From Orientallactaga sibirica (Eukaryota; Chordata; Mammalia; Rodentia; Dipodidae): a DNA stretch of 64,000 nucleotides. The position numbers were made by a program, and so were the translations under genes. Where the stretch lies: the NCBI GenBank assembly GCA_036365145.1, contig JAEOAD010000004.1:49878001-49942000 (forward strand). The letters run 5' to 3'. Shown in pieces: positions 1 through 11,342 of this stretch. A model generated the notes under the pieces. The model had not been told where the DNA came from, did not search any database, and worked only from the letters and a program-made list of their open reading frames with translations. Within the stretch, counting starts at the first letter, position 1. Each line of letters opens with the position of its first letter.

Positions 1-999
1 AGTATATACAGTCAGGTGAATTTGAGGTAGAAACTTAGCACATACACTATCTTTAATTATATCAAAAAGTCAGCTATTGAAGCTAGACATGAACACTGAA
101 AAGAAATATTTGGCACCAATTTTCTACTAAACTCCAACACAATGTGTATGCATTCATCTAAATCTTACTAAACATACATCTCTTGCTCATCAAGTAAGTG
201 ACGGAAAACCTACAGCCATGCTCATAAGCTAAACTACCATTCTAGTATTACCCGTCCTAGCCACTTTAGAACAAGCTAGCTACTAAATTTGGAGAAAATA
301 GAACCATTACACTTCAAACAAACAAAAACCTGTAGGGGGAAATGTCTGATGTTTTGGACAGCTCTCTCCAGATTTTCAATTTTTTTTTTTAAATGAGGTG
401 CCTTATTTTGCTTTCATTTTCTCCGTCTTAACCAAACCAAATGAGCCCAAATCAAGTGCGACGGATAAATTTTGATGTACTGTGGTTTGTTCTATGGTTA
501 AAAGGAAATTCCCCAGTGAAAGAGATTGCAAAACTGCACAACAGGAAAGTGCAGTTGCCCCTGGTTCAAGATCAGCTCCATCTACTGAGCCAATTTTCCT
601 TTTACTAAAGCTGGCAGGCCTAGAGAGCTGCCCTCTTCCGAAGCTCCTTAGTTTCCTGCAACCCCATCATCACCATCATAGCCTAAACCTCTCTCCATAG
701 GAGCCAGGGTGGGGACTGCTCATTAATATGGAGATACTTCAGGAAGTTTTCCAGAGACTTCTTGGGAGACAACGGACCACATAGAAAACGAATGCCAAGT
801 TTGTGAGTCCAGATTAGGGATAGAGAAATCACTGCACTGAGCTCCGGAAATCCAGACAGCCCCACAACAGTGAACATTTGCAGCAGCGCATTCAATGCGT
901 CTTGTGCCGAAGGGGTGCAGCGCAGACGGAACTCCTAATGGCTTTATAAAATAAGATGCAGGGCAGGAAAAAGCAGTGTACGCTCTGATGAAAGCAGGG
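1..999. other. Noncoding DNA left of the CpG island
   Basis: AT-rich, turning GC-richer after ~900. If the island belongs to B3GALT1 this would be the start of its first intron. No repeat, exon or RNA gene is recognised; the short ORFs look random. Confidence 0.5.
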
Positions 1000-3050
1000 T
1001 ACGGTTACCTTTGTTGGTCAGCGCGCTCGAAGGCTAGTTGTCGGGACCCCGGGGGCGTGAACTTTCTCCAAGTGCAGAGCCGCTCTCGAGTTTAGGGCCC
1101 GGACACACGAGGAGGGTCCCAAACGCGAAGGGCACACCTGCCAAAATAGCCTGTGGGGGAAGTGACTTCACCTAGACACTGGACCGAGCGCTCCATTCCC
1201 ATCCTCCGCAGCTGCCTGGTGGCAGACACCTGAGCCCAAGGGCGCCACCCCACAGGAGGAGCCAGACCTTCAGAGAGGGATTCTCTCCACCCCAAAATCT
1301 GCGCTCCAGAAAAGTGTAGTGAGCCTCCCACGCGAGGCTGCGGATACCTAAAAGTTGCCACTTCTCAAACATATCCTCCACTCCCACCGTCCTCTCAACT
1401 TCTCTTTCCTCTTTTTTTCTAAAGCAAAACCGACTAACCTTTACTTTCCATTGCAAAGTCGCCGGCGCAAAGTAGGAGTTTGGGGAGCCTGGGCGATCGC
1501 ACTTCTCCCCTGACGTGCCAGATGCAAAGGCTTCTTTTCATCAAGGCAATAAAGTTCAATTTGCCGAGCTCTTTACGCGCCAGGGTAGACTTTACTGTGA
1601 GCGCTGTGCATTCTCCACCACCAGCACCCTTCGCCGCCCGCTGAGCCCCCCAAAACACATCCTGTTCACTCCATCCCACACTGGATCCTTGAAGGGCATC
1701 TGTCCACGTACAGGAGACTTACTCCCCTTTCATTCTCTCCGTGGCAAAGTGGCCCAAACCTCGTGTGTGCACAGGCGCGCGCGCACCCATCATACACACA
1801 CTCTCTCTCACACAATGCCATCCACGCGCTGTCAAAGTCTGTCAGCCCCCGAAGCGAGGACGCCGGAGCTGAAGCCGCACGGACACCAGCATCAGCCCGC
1901 CCCCGGAGCGTCAGGACTCGCCAGCCGAGGGTCCCCAACATCCTTGTCGGGATGTCCTGACCACGACTCGCCTTGTTAGCAAACACCCCCCCCGCCCCGC
2001 GCCCCGAAAAAAAATCACAAAGCGTTCCGAGCGCCGCACCTTACCCGCGGGGAGCGCGCTCTCGGGCCGCTCCGCCGGCCCGCGGGGCCACGGGGACGCT
2101 GAAGCCGGGGTCCCGAAGCTGCTGCCGCTGCCGCTGCTTCTCCGTTGCCGCTGTCCGGATCCCCGGCGCCAGCATCACTTCTCCACCGCCTCCGCCTCCT
2201 CCTCGTGCCGGCTCTCCCGCGCGCCGCTCCTAACCTTCCCCGGCTCCCGGCGGCCTCGGGCGGGCCCCGCGGCGCGGGCGGCTCCGCGGGGTGGGCAGCG
2301 GCGGCGGCGGTGCTCGCGCAGGCTCGCTCGGTCGGCACCCGGGAGCAGCCGCGGCTGCAGCCGGAGCACCCGAGCCGGGCTGCGCTTCCCTCGGCGAAGG
2401 CTCCGGCCTCGGCGACTGACAACGCCCAGCAGCCAATCGCTGCGTCTCCCCGCGCGCCGGGGGGAGACCAATCAGAGCGGAAGGCCCAAGGTTTTCCTCC
2501 GCCCTGGCTCAGCAGGCTTGTTTCCGGGAGAGGCGGCGGTGGTGCTGATGCTGGGCTCGCTCGGGGATGGGGATGGATGGGGATGGATGGGGATGGGGGA
2601 GGCGCGGCTTGGAGGGGGAGTCGAGAGGTGGGGGTGGCTCTGAGCCCCGGGGACCCCCGGTGCGCTGACAAAGCTCGGCCCACAAAGCCCGGCCTGGGAC
2701 GCGCTGCCACCGCTAGTGGCCGGAGAGGACGCTCCAGGGTGACTCTATCCCCAGAGCCTTAGCTCGGAGCTTCAGCGTCCCAGGCATGGCTGTTCGGACA
2801 TCTCGGGACCCCAGAAAGGAGCCGCGCCGCTGGAGAGGGAACCCCGGGGTCGAGTCAGGGCGGGTGGGTGGGGGAGGTCGCCCGCGTGAAGGAAACAAAG
2901 TCACCAGACAGCGCCCCCGTCCTTCTCGGCTTGGCAGTCGGAAAGCGTGGCACTTCTCGGGTTCCGAACCACGCACGGTTCAGTCAGTCTTCAGTCCCCA
3001 AACACCTGCAAAGGACACCCATGGACGCTAGGTCTGAAGTTCTGGCAGAA
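1000..3050 (-). promoter_or_regulatory. B3GALT1: CpG island, probable B3GALT1 promoter and noncoding first exon
   Basis: This is the only GC- and CpG-dense stretch in the window, densest at about 1840-2720. It has two CCAAT boxes (2433-2437 and 2468-2472), G/C-rich Sp1-like runs and no clear TATA box. Minus-strand splice-donor candidates are GTAAGG at 2044 (exon end 2045), GTTAGG at 2234 and GTTAGT at 1438. A start around 2300-2400 followed by a first exon ending at 2235 or 2045 would fit NF-Y spacing. The assignment is by gene order only: in human, B3GALT1 begins about 30-35 kb beyond XIRP2 on the same strand. No coding sequence of the galactosyltransferase is in the window. The ORFs through the island are GC-rich chance frames. 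Confidence 0.6.
2565..2602. repeat. GGGGATGGAT minisatellite-like repeat in the CpG island
   Basis: About three and a half head-to-tail copies of ggggatggat/ggggatgg, continuing into a G-rich run to ~2615. It is a short simple repeat within the island, upstream of the presumed start site. Confidence 0.85.
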
Positions 3051-5601
3051 CGGTCCTTCCTCACATACCCATTCCAAATAAACTTCTCCCACACCCTCCT
3101 TCAAACCAGACGAAAATACAAAGGCAATTTAAAGCAGCCAACGTAATTGCATACAATTGTATTTTATGTGATCGTCTTTGGAAAATCAACTCTAAAATGA
3201 TCCAATAGGCCTCTTCTTCTTTTTAAATGGTGCATGTGAAAAATGTGACCAAACAATAGCGAAGTGTCGCTATTTGGCGGCGGGGGGGGGAGGGCGGGGG
3301 AAGGAACTTTTTATTTGCTACTTTGTGCCTCGAAACTGTAATTTAGGTATTTCTTTATGAAGCATTTTAAGTCTCTTTAGTGTAACTGTGCCAGAATGGT
3401 CCAGAGATCTATTTATAATAACACTACACTTCCATGTTCCAAAAAAAAAAAAAAAAAAAAAAAAAGTTAACAAAGGTCTACAAGTAGACTTTATTGGGGA
3501 AGGGTCTTTCACCTTGACCCTCTTCTCCTCTGATGGTGTTGGATTATCATAGCTAGCCCCTGACAAGGTTGTGTTTAAATTAGTAAATCGTTTTCTGGTG
3601 AGTAAACAGTAAGTCTTACTTTTATGTCTATGCTGGTGGTAGTTAAATTGTTAAGTGGTCCATTTCTTGTTTTTTTCCCCCCAATCATTACTCCTTTCTT
3701 TGTTTATTTTTCTTCTAGAAACCAATTTCATACATTATGTGGTTCGCAACACAAATCCTGCCTAAATTTTATGAGCTCTTTAAGAAAAACTTCACTGCAG
3801 AGTAGACTTGGCTGTAGCTATCATTCATGTTATAGAGAACATCTTCACTATTCTCTTTCCCTGTTCTTTGTTTTTTTATCTTGTTCAGTAATTTGACCAT
3901 CTAGCCTGGGAGCCAGAATATTTATTTCTAAAACACTGGCTGTGCTAACCAGCAGTAAGCTCATATTTGAAGGTTAAAAACCAAGATATGCTCCATTTTT
4001 AAAATATGGTCTTGTTTCTTGTTTAGATTTTTTAATTACCTGTATTTATTATTGTTGTTTAATGACGTAAAACCAATATATTCACTGAGGAATTTCTTAT
4101 AGGCATGAAATTTAAGAGTAAGGAAAAGATGTTTGACTTAAACTTCATGGAGAGTAGTTGATATTTATAAAATACACATCTTAAAATTGAAAATTAAAAG
4201 CAAAGACAAATTAGAAATACATCTGATAAAAAGAGGTTTAAAATTGCTGAAAATTCAAAAAGTATTTTTGAATATAAAAAGTGGTACGCTGTTTAGGAAC
4301 TCAGTATTGAGCATATAAAAGTATCTATAAGATTTTCATAACCATTTTTTCTGTGTCTGGCCAAATAAACAATTTTGTATTAGTTTCTTTGTTATTTAGA
4401 ATTTTACAACTGCCACCTCTGAAATTTTATTGGTTACACATTTTATATTCCTTAGTGATTAAGACAAGCCCATTGCTTATAAAGGCTTATAAACATCAAC
4501 AGCATATATATATATATATATACACTAATATCTCATAGCACTTTTCTTTGTATATACAGAAAAACAAAATTTCAAAATTAATACCTACTGACAGTGAGAA
4601 CTATGAAATAATCAAAATCAATGAAAACTCAAAGAAGAAGAAAATATCCTAAAATAACTGGAAAGGTTGTATATGGATGTAAGATTTTCATGTATTGTTA
4701 TGACATGGCACATGTTGGACAGAAGGCCAGTACTAATCATTTAATAAACCAATATTATTTAATTTTAAAACTTTTATGGTTTCTGTACATATATGTGCCT
4801 GATTTTCATCATATGGAGTGAGAAAATTCATTCCAGCTGTTAGAAGAAGGAATTTATTGGTCACATATTAATAATGACTCATTAATTTGGAAAATATGTC
4901 AAGAAATTTCATGCTATTGATGCAGATAATCTAAATTAAAAATGGCAACTGTATTACGGCATTGTGTTCAGTTATGATGAAAGCTATGTCTTGCAGGCAG
5001 AAAACTAAATGAGAAGAGAATGCAATATAGTTCCAGCTCAGGTTATGCTTGCATGAGGAGACTGGGCCCAGCCATTCAAACTTTCCAATGTCCCTTATCT
5101 ATAAAATAGAGATTAAGAGCAAAACCCAAACCTATAGGTACCTTTCTCAGATGTGAGGATTAACTTATAATTGGAACTGCAAACCACAGTAAGCTTTTGC
5201 AGAGAAACCTTTTCGGGGAAAAAGTGAAGAACTGGAATTTAATGACAATACTACTCTCTCTCAAATGTGAATTAGTTTAATAATAATAAGTTTAATAATA
5301 AGAAGAACAATATCTCTGTTACTCATGGGTGGGCAGTGTCTATTTCTACATATTATTGTATTAAGCTCCAAAAAGGTGGGGTTTACTTGTCAATTCTATG
5401 ATAAGTTGGATATCTAGTACACTTTGATTTGATGTTGTCCAGCTAGAATTTTTCTCTTGTTTCCTTCTTTGTGTCATTTATAGTCCACTTAAAGAATGTT
5501 ACTTTAACTGCTAGAAATCACAAATGAAGTACATTTTATTTATTATCATATGCCAAATACTTATTCAATGAAGCTATTTCCTCCATTAGTATAATAATGG
5601 G
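3051..5601. other. Intergenic AT-rich DNA, no gene seen
   Basis: Holds a G-run at 3280-3300, a 25-base poly-A at ~3440-3465, an (AT)n tract at ~4504-4522, and otherwise unique-looking AT-rich sequence. No conserved coding frame or RNA gene is recognised. Confidence 0.6.
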
Positions 5602-5995
5602 ATGTGGTAGTTTGAATATATGTCCCCCAATATATTCAGTGGTTTATTACTTATAGTTTGCATCTGCAATCACCTTGCTAGAGGCAAGGTCACTGGGGGC
5701 CCGGTCTTAAGGTGTGGTGATGGTTTGAGAGTCCATTGTAAAGATATGCAAATGTGCCTAGCAGGAGTTCCTAAAGTGTGCTGTGTGACCTTTTGGCTGT
5801 AGTTTTGCTCTGTGTGCTGTGGCTGGCTGGTTGGCTTTTGTTCTCTCTGCCTGGCCTTGTGAGAGCAGGCCACTACTTCTGCCGTTATGGAACTTCCCCT
5901 GGATCTGTAAGCTTCAATAAATAATATCCCTTCCTCCATAACTGTGCCTGGTCTGGAAGTTCATCTCAGCGAACCTGAAGCTGTCTGCTAATGGG
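5602..5995 (+). mobile_element. Probable solitary LTR (MaLR/ERVL-like)
   Basis: Starts 'tgtggtagtttgaatatatg' and ends 'gtctgctaat', with an AATAAA-type signal in 'cttcaataaataatatccc' near 5912-5930, as in rodent MaLR-type LTRs. No internal retroviral genes are nearby. The family is assigned from memory of the layout only and could be another rodent LTR or DNA transposon. Confidence 0.45.
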
Positions 5996-6134
5996 ATAAC
6001 TCCAAACACAGAAAGCATCATACTTGAAACTAAAATCTCATAAAGATGGATAGCACTTACACTCATATTCAAGAGACCACTGCTCGTGTTTTGGTGTTCA
6101 AAGAATGAATCTAGATCAAAACAAAAAGACAAAA

Positions 6135-6880
6135 CAGGGCTGAGAAGATAGCTCACCAATTAAGAGTGCTTAAGTATGATGGCCTCTCTGGCTTGATATC
6201 ATCAAATTTGATTACCCAGAACCCACATTAAAAAATGGGTAGGCAGAGCTGGAGAGCTGCCTTAGTGGTTAAGGTGCCTGCCTGCAAAGCCTAAGATTGG
6301 AGATTGGAGATTTACTTCCATGGTGATTTTTTTTTTTTTTTTTTTTTTTTTTCAAGGTAGGGTCTCACTCTAGCTCAAGCTGACCTGGAATTCACTATGT
6401 AGTCTCAGGGTGGCCTCAAACTCATGTCTATTCTCCTACCTCTGCCTCCTGAGTGCTGGGATTAAAGGTGCCCATTCAAATCTCCAGGTCCCACGTTTAT
6501 CTAGATGCAAAAGTGAAGCAAGCATGCAATGTCACACTTGCGCACCAGGGGCACATGCATCTGGAGTTCCTTCACAGGGGCTGATAATCCCTGGTGTGTC
6601 CATTCTCTCTGCCCCTTCCTCTCTGTCTCTCTCCCTCTCTTTCTCTCAAATTAAAAAAAAAAAAATGGGTAGGCATGCCTGTAACATTAGTCCTTGGAGG
6701 ACAGAGACTGGAGAAACTCTGGAGTTGTGTGAAAGACAAGAGCTCCAGGTTGAAGGAAAGCCCCCATCTCAAGGACATACTGAAGCAGTAAGAGAACACA
6801 CCAGATGCTCTTCTATGGCCTCCACTCACGCACACATGGAATGCTCACACGTGTAAACACCACACATCACACTTACCACA

Positions 6881-6915
<35 letters not shown>

Positions 6916-6920
6916 AGCAG
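6135..6920 (+). mobile_element. B2/B3-type SINE split by a tRNA-SINE, with (AC)n tail
   Basis: The left part (6135-6246) starts 'gggctgagaagatagctcac', a degenerate B2-family tRNA-like head. The right part (6658-6920) continues with B3-like sequence ('ctatggcctccactcacgca') and an (AC)n tail at ~6880-6912. The interruption is flanked by a repeated 'aaaaaatgggtaggca' (6232-6247 and about 6659-6676), the target-site duplication of the inserted SINE. Confidence 0.6.
6247..6660 (+). mobile_element. tRNA-derived SINE containing a nested antisense B1
   Basis: The head is 'gagctggagagctgccttag' and the body resumes at ~6474 with 'tctccaggtcccacgtttat', ending in a pyrimidine tract and poly-A. Inside it, ~6325-6473 is an antisense B1: a poly-T, then 'aggtagggtctcactctagc' and 'cctcctgagtgctgggatta'. 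This gives three layers of insertion at one place. Confidence 0.8.
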
Positions 6921-7804
6921 GCACACATCAAAAACAAGCAGCAAATGCAATTAGATTCTACAGAGAATATCCTCACAGGTATTTTAAGTGTACTTTAGGA
7001 AATTGTGTACACTTACACAGTAATATGAGTAAATCACTCATTAACTTTTATAAGAAAGAAGACAAACAACAGTCAGGCTTTTATATCCATACCAATACTC
7101 TCAAAACCATATCATGCCTTTCTCTTGGTATTTAACATGCTATCAATAAAGAGACAATCACTGAAGTCCAGAGTGTCAAACATGTCAAAAGACTAAGTGT
7201 AGCCCACCAGTAAGCCTGGGGAAATACTTTTAGTTAAGAAAAAATAAGAACAGTCTTTATTTGTGAGGGAGAGGATAATATTAAGTCTAGGAAAAAAATA
7301 ATTTTGGTATTCTGAGATTTATAAAAATATGAGATTGCTTTAAAATAATGAATGATAAACTATATTAACTTTTGGCAGTAAGTATTAACTAAAAGATCAG
7401 GAAAGAATGTCTTTGGTTTCTTTGGAAAGGAGGAGTACAGTAGAGCAATTAGGATAAAAACCATTTGATCAAAAAGGAATGGAGAAAGAATATGTCAAAT
7501 GAAATATTTCTTTTAGATTGTTAAAGAATCACATCATTTGAGGTTCAATATTCTATAATAAAACCAGGGTCAAAAATTGTATGAAGGTTTCTATATTGTA
7601 TAAGTGATTCAGATAATTAACATAAAGTCTTAAAACTTTATAGAATCGTTTATATTATTGATGTTGATATAATCCTACAATGAACATTTTTCTATAACTT
7701 TAGAGAAATCAAGGTTAATTATCAAAATTGAAAGATATATAATACTTTATATGATTTTGATTGTCATTTTCATAATTTAGAAACATGTCATTTACCTGAA
7801 ATAT

Positions 7805-8105
7805 TAGTTGATTTTCTCATTGCTGTGACCAAATACCTGACAAGAAGCAAATTAAGATAAGAAAAGTTTATTTTGACTCAAAGTTCCAGGGAAAACAGTC
7901 CATCAAGGCAAGGCTTAGCAGCAGGAGCAGGCAGTGACCACATTGCACCCCAAACAGAAAGCAGAGAGCTAAGAATGCTAGTCTTCAGCTTGCATTCTCC
8001 TTTTTACACAGTCAAGCAGCTCAGTCCATGGAATGGTTATACCCATATTTAAAGTTTTCCTTCCTGCCTCAATTATACTAATCTAGAAACACCCTGACAG
8101 GAATG
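7805..8105. mobile_element. Interspersed repeat remnant of uncertain family
   Basis: The phrase 'ctcattgctgtgaccaaata' followed by '...gtttattttgactcaaagttcc' resembles a common rodent interspersed repeat. A related layout occurs at 60945-61285. I cannot name the family reliably. Confidence 0.4.
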
Positions 8106-8129
8106 TCTGGAGATTGGAGATTAGAGATT

Positions 8130-8319
8130 TATTTCCACAGTGATTTTTTTTTTTTTTTTTTGTCTTGTTTCTGTTTTTTAAGGCAGGGTCTCACTCTAGC
8201 TCAGGCTGACCTGGAATTCACTATGTAGTCTCAGGGTGGCCTCAAACTCATGGCAATCCTCCTACCTTTGCCTCCCAAGTTCTGGGATTAAAGGCGTGTG
8301 TCACCACACCTGGCTCATG

Positions 8320-8355
<36 letters not shown>

Positions 8356-8768
8356 GCTTTTCAAGGTAGGGTCTCACTCTAGTCCAGGCTGACCTGGGAA
8401 TTCACTATGTAGTCTCAGGGTGGCCTCGAACTTACAGCAATCCTCCTACCTCTGCCTCCCTAGTGTTGAAATTAAAGGCATGTGCCACCACGCCCAGCTC
8501 ATGGTGATTTTTTTTTTTTTCTTTGAGAGAGACAGAGAGAGAGGGAAAGGAAGACAGATAGAGATGGGCACGCCAGCAGTCTCTCAGCTGCTGTGAACGA
8601 AATATAGATGCATGCGCCCCCTTGTGGTCAAATGCAGCATTGCACCCTTGTGTCACTTTGCATCTGGCTAAACGTGGGACCTGGAGATTGGAACCGCTGG
8701 AGATTGGAACCAGCGTCCTTAGGCTTAGGAGGCAGGTGCCTTAACCGCTAAGCCATCTCTCCAGCCCT
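8130..8768 (-). mobile_element. Cluster of three antisense SINEs: B1, B1, long tRNA-SINE
   Basis: Antisense B1 copies occupy about 8144-8313 and 8355-8498. They are followed by an antisense long-form tRNA-SINE (8510-8768) ending 'aagccatctctccagccc'. The string 'catggtgattt' recurs at each boundary (about 8318, 8500 and 8769), with 'cacagtgattt' before the first. A (TTTA)n tract at 8323-8354 is the tail of the second B1. Confidence 0.85.
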
Positions 8769-9819
8769 CATGGTGATTTTTAATACCATCAAGATGACAA
8801 TCTTCTTTAACCATTATACTTGACTAATAATTCATTCTCTAATAAGAATAACCTTCTTTTTTCCCCCCTTTTAGATTTGACCACTAAAAAGCAGCTGCAT
8901 ATCACATTGGCCCAACAGGATGTACAGATGATGAAAAGAAGGGCATATGTGTGTGCATGTGTGTTGGAGATGGCAAGTGAGGGAAATGCAAAAGAATATG
9001 GGAGCAAGATTTTTTCAAGGTTTTTGTGCACCATTCCTTATGATCTTATTAATCCACTCTTGCATCAGAAGCTACTTAAAGCATGGATCAATAAAATATT
9101 ACTTTAAAAAAGTAACTTCTATATTACCATAACAAAATGCCTAGTGTAGTACTGAGTCCAATACATGTTTCATCAACGGGAAAAATGAATGTATAAACAT
9201 TAGATGAAGTTTCTGTGAAGAGGTAGAGAAATGCTCCTAAAAATTGAAAATCACATAACATTTAAGGCACATTTTTATAATTATGCCTCTTTTAATTTTA
9301 CATAACTTGTAATTTAACATGCAATTATATTTCCCAGGGTTTTTTGGGATTGCTGGTGGCATTATGCAATCAGATGCATTCTCTTCTTGGACCCAGTTTC
9401 CAGGTTACCTCAGCATCTGAGCATCTTACCTGTTCTGACTTTTAAAGAATTCCCCAGGTATTTTAGGGTGATTAGGAAGTATGTCTGTTGGGTGATCTTA
9501 CTTGCCTTGGGAGAAAACTGCTAATAAAAGGTCAAAGATACATTCCTGGGGACTGGCGATGCTGCAGCTAATAGCATGAATCATCATTAGCTTTTACTGA
9601 TGCCAAGTCATGCAAGTCTGTGAAGTTCATACACAGAGAGAAATTTAGATCAATAAGACCTTGTGCTACCATGCAGCTTGATAATTACTTTCTAGAAATC
9701 AAGTTTGAAAGGTTTTTTTCTTTAAAAAATCTTTACTCAGAAAAACCTCTCCTCTGAAAGCCTCTGTACCTGTATTGAGAGAAAAACCCAGTATTCTCTA
9801 GGCATTTCTGTTTGCTTTT
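8769..9819. other. Intergenic DNA, no gene seen
   Basis: AT-rich sequence without recognised repeats, apart from short low-complexity runs. The two overlapping small ORFs near 8820-9130 show no family resemblance. Confidence 0.55.
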
Positions 9820-10052
9820 TTTATTTATTTATTTGTTTATTTATTTATTGGAGAGGGGGGAGAAAGAAGAGAAGGAGAGAAAGGGGGAGTGAAAGAGAAA
9901 GAATGGGCACACCAAGACCTCCAGCTGCTGCAAACAAACCCCAGAAGCATGCACCACCTTGTGCATCTGGCTTACGTAGTCCTGGGAAATCGGAGCGTGG
10001 TAATTTGCCTTGGCAGGCAAGCGCCTTAACTGCTAAGCCATTTCTCCAGCCC
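9820..10052 (-). mobile_element. Antisense tRNA-derived SINE
   Basis: The (TTTA)n tail, purine tract, 'cagctgctgcaaacaaaccc' and terminal 'taagccatttctccagccc' match the antisense of the window's common SINE. Confidence 0.85.
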
Positions 10053-10719
10053 TGCTGCTTTTTGTTACATTACATTGAAGGTTGGTAACACACTGTACTC
10101 TTAGTAACTACTTTTTTTTTTCATTTCTTTTTCAGAAGACTCATATTTTACAACAGGATTGATATATTAAGTCCATTTTTTCTGAATGTCTGTAACACCG
10201 GGTTGGTGTTACAGTAGCCTTTCTGCAGCCCGCTAGATGGTAGTGGCTGTTATCCTAGTGGTGCTAGTGGGAGGCAGGCGAGGCTGTTTAGTTTGTAAGT
10301 GGGGCATGTTAGGGTAGTGCTGGTTCTGTTTTATTACATGTTGAATACACAGAGATCCCATGAGCAACATGGGGTACTTTTGCATTCATGGAGAAAAATA
10401 TAATAGACTTGCATATTTCCCTCTGAAGTCCTAAAATATAAACACCCAACAAAATATTTTATAGCTTTGCCTTGTCAAGAATTTTTGAGGCTTTAAAGAA
10501 ACCAGGAAGTAAAAAAAGCATGTTTATAAGCTTAAGACCATGTAATATACCAGCTATTTTGTGCATATACTTGGTCATTTGCTTTCAAGTGCTAGGACTT
10601 TTAGTTGTGATTAGAAAGCAAAGGTAGAAGTAGTTTTTTAAAAAGAAAAGTGATAGAAAAACTCAATTGCTTTAGTAATATTCATCTAATCACAAAGTGA
10701 AAAATCTGATTTCACAGAT
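10053..10719. other. Intergenic segment with a 9-bp hairpin and a CTCF-like motif
   Basis: 10191-10213 is a perfect inverted repeat (TGTAACACC, 5-base loop, GGTGTTACA). 17 bases further, 10230-10243 (CCGCTAGATGGTAG) resembles the CTCF core. The rest is AT-rich and featureless. Confidence 0.45.
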
Positions 10720-10962
10720 TAGAATTTCTTTAAAATTATATATATATTAAATTATTTTATATATATATATGGAGAGAGAGAGAGAGGGAGAATGCTAACA
10801 AATGAGTATGGGCTTGCTAGAGCCTCTTTCTGCTGCAAACAAACTCCATATGCATGCATAACTTTGTGTATCTGGCTGTATGTGTGGTACTGGGAAATTG
10901 AGCCCAGGCCATTAAGCTTTTCAAGCAAGCACCTTTAACTGATGAGCCATCTTCCCAGTCCC
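10720..10962 (-). mobile_element. Diverged antisense tRNA-derived SINE with (TA)n tail
   Basis: The (AT)n and GA tracts are followed by 'ctgctgcaaacaaactccat' and 'gatgagccatcttcccagtcc', an older copy of the same SINE. Confidence 0.75.
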
Positions 10963-11104
10963 AAAAATATTATAAATTTTCCTGTCCAGATTGATATTCT
11001 CCCAGGCTCAAAATCTTTTCTGAAATTATTTTCTTTATTATACAAATGACTCTCTTTTCCAAAAGACATGGAGTCTTACCATATAGATGTGACGATCGCT
11101 AATC

Positions 11105-11342
11105 AAAAAGCCCATTGTTGGGCTGGAGAGATGGCTTAGCGGTTAAGGAACATGCCTGAAAAGCTTAAGGACCCAGGTTCAATTGTCCAGGTCCCACATA
11201 AGCCAGATGCACATGGTGGCACATGTACCTGGAGTTCATTTACAGTGGCTAGAGGCTTTGACAGGCCCATTCTCTCTCTCTCTCTCTCCCTCTCTCTCTG
11301 TAATAAATAAATAAAAATAAAATCTTTTTTAAAAAGCCCATT
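11105..11342 (+). mobile_element. tRNA-derived SINE with 12-bp target-site duplication
   Basis: The element runs from 'gggctggagagatggcttag' (~11119) to a (TC)n run and A-rich tail. It is flanked by AAAAAGCCCATT at 11105-11116 and 11331-11342, a clear L1-type target-site duplication. Confidence 0.9.

Noticed and set aside
1515..2762. ORFs of 154-231 codons in the CpG island on both strands
   Set aside because: GC-rich chance frames; compositions rich in Ala, Arg, Pro and Gly, with no recognisable domain.
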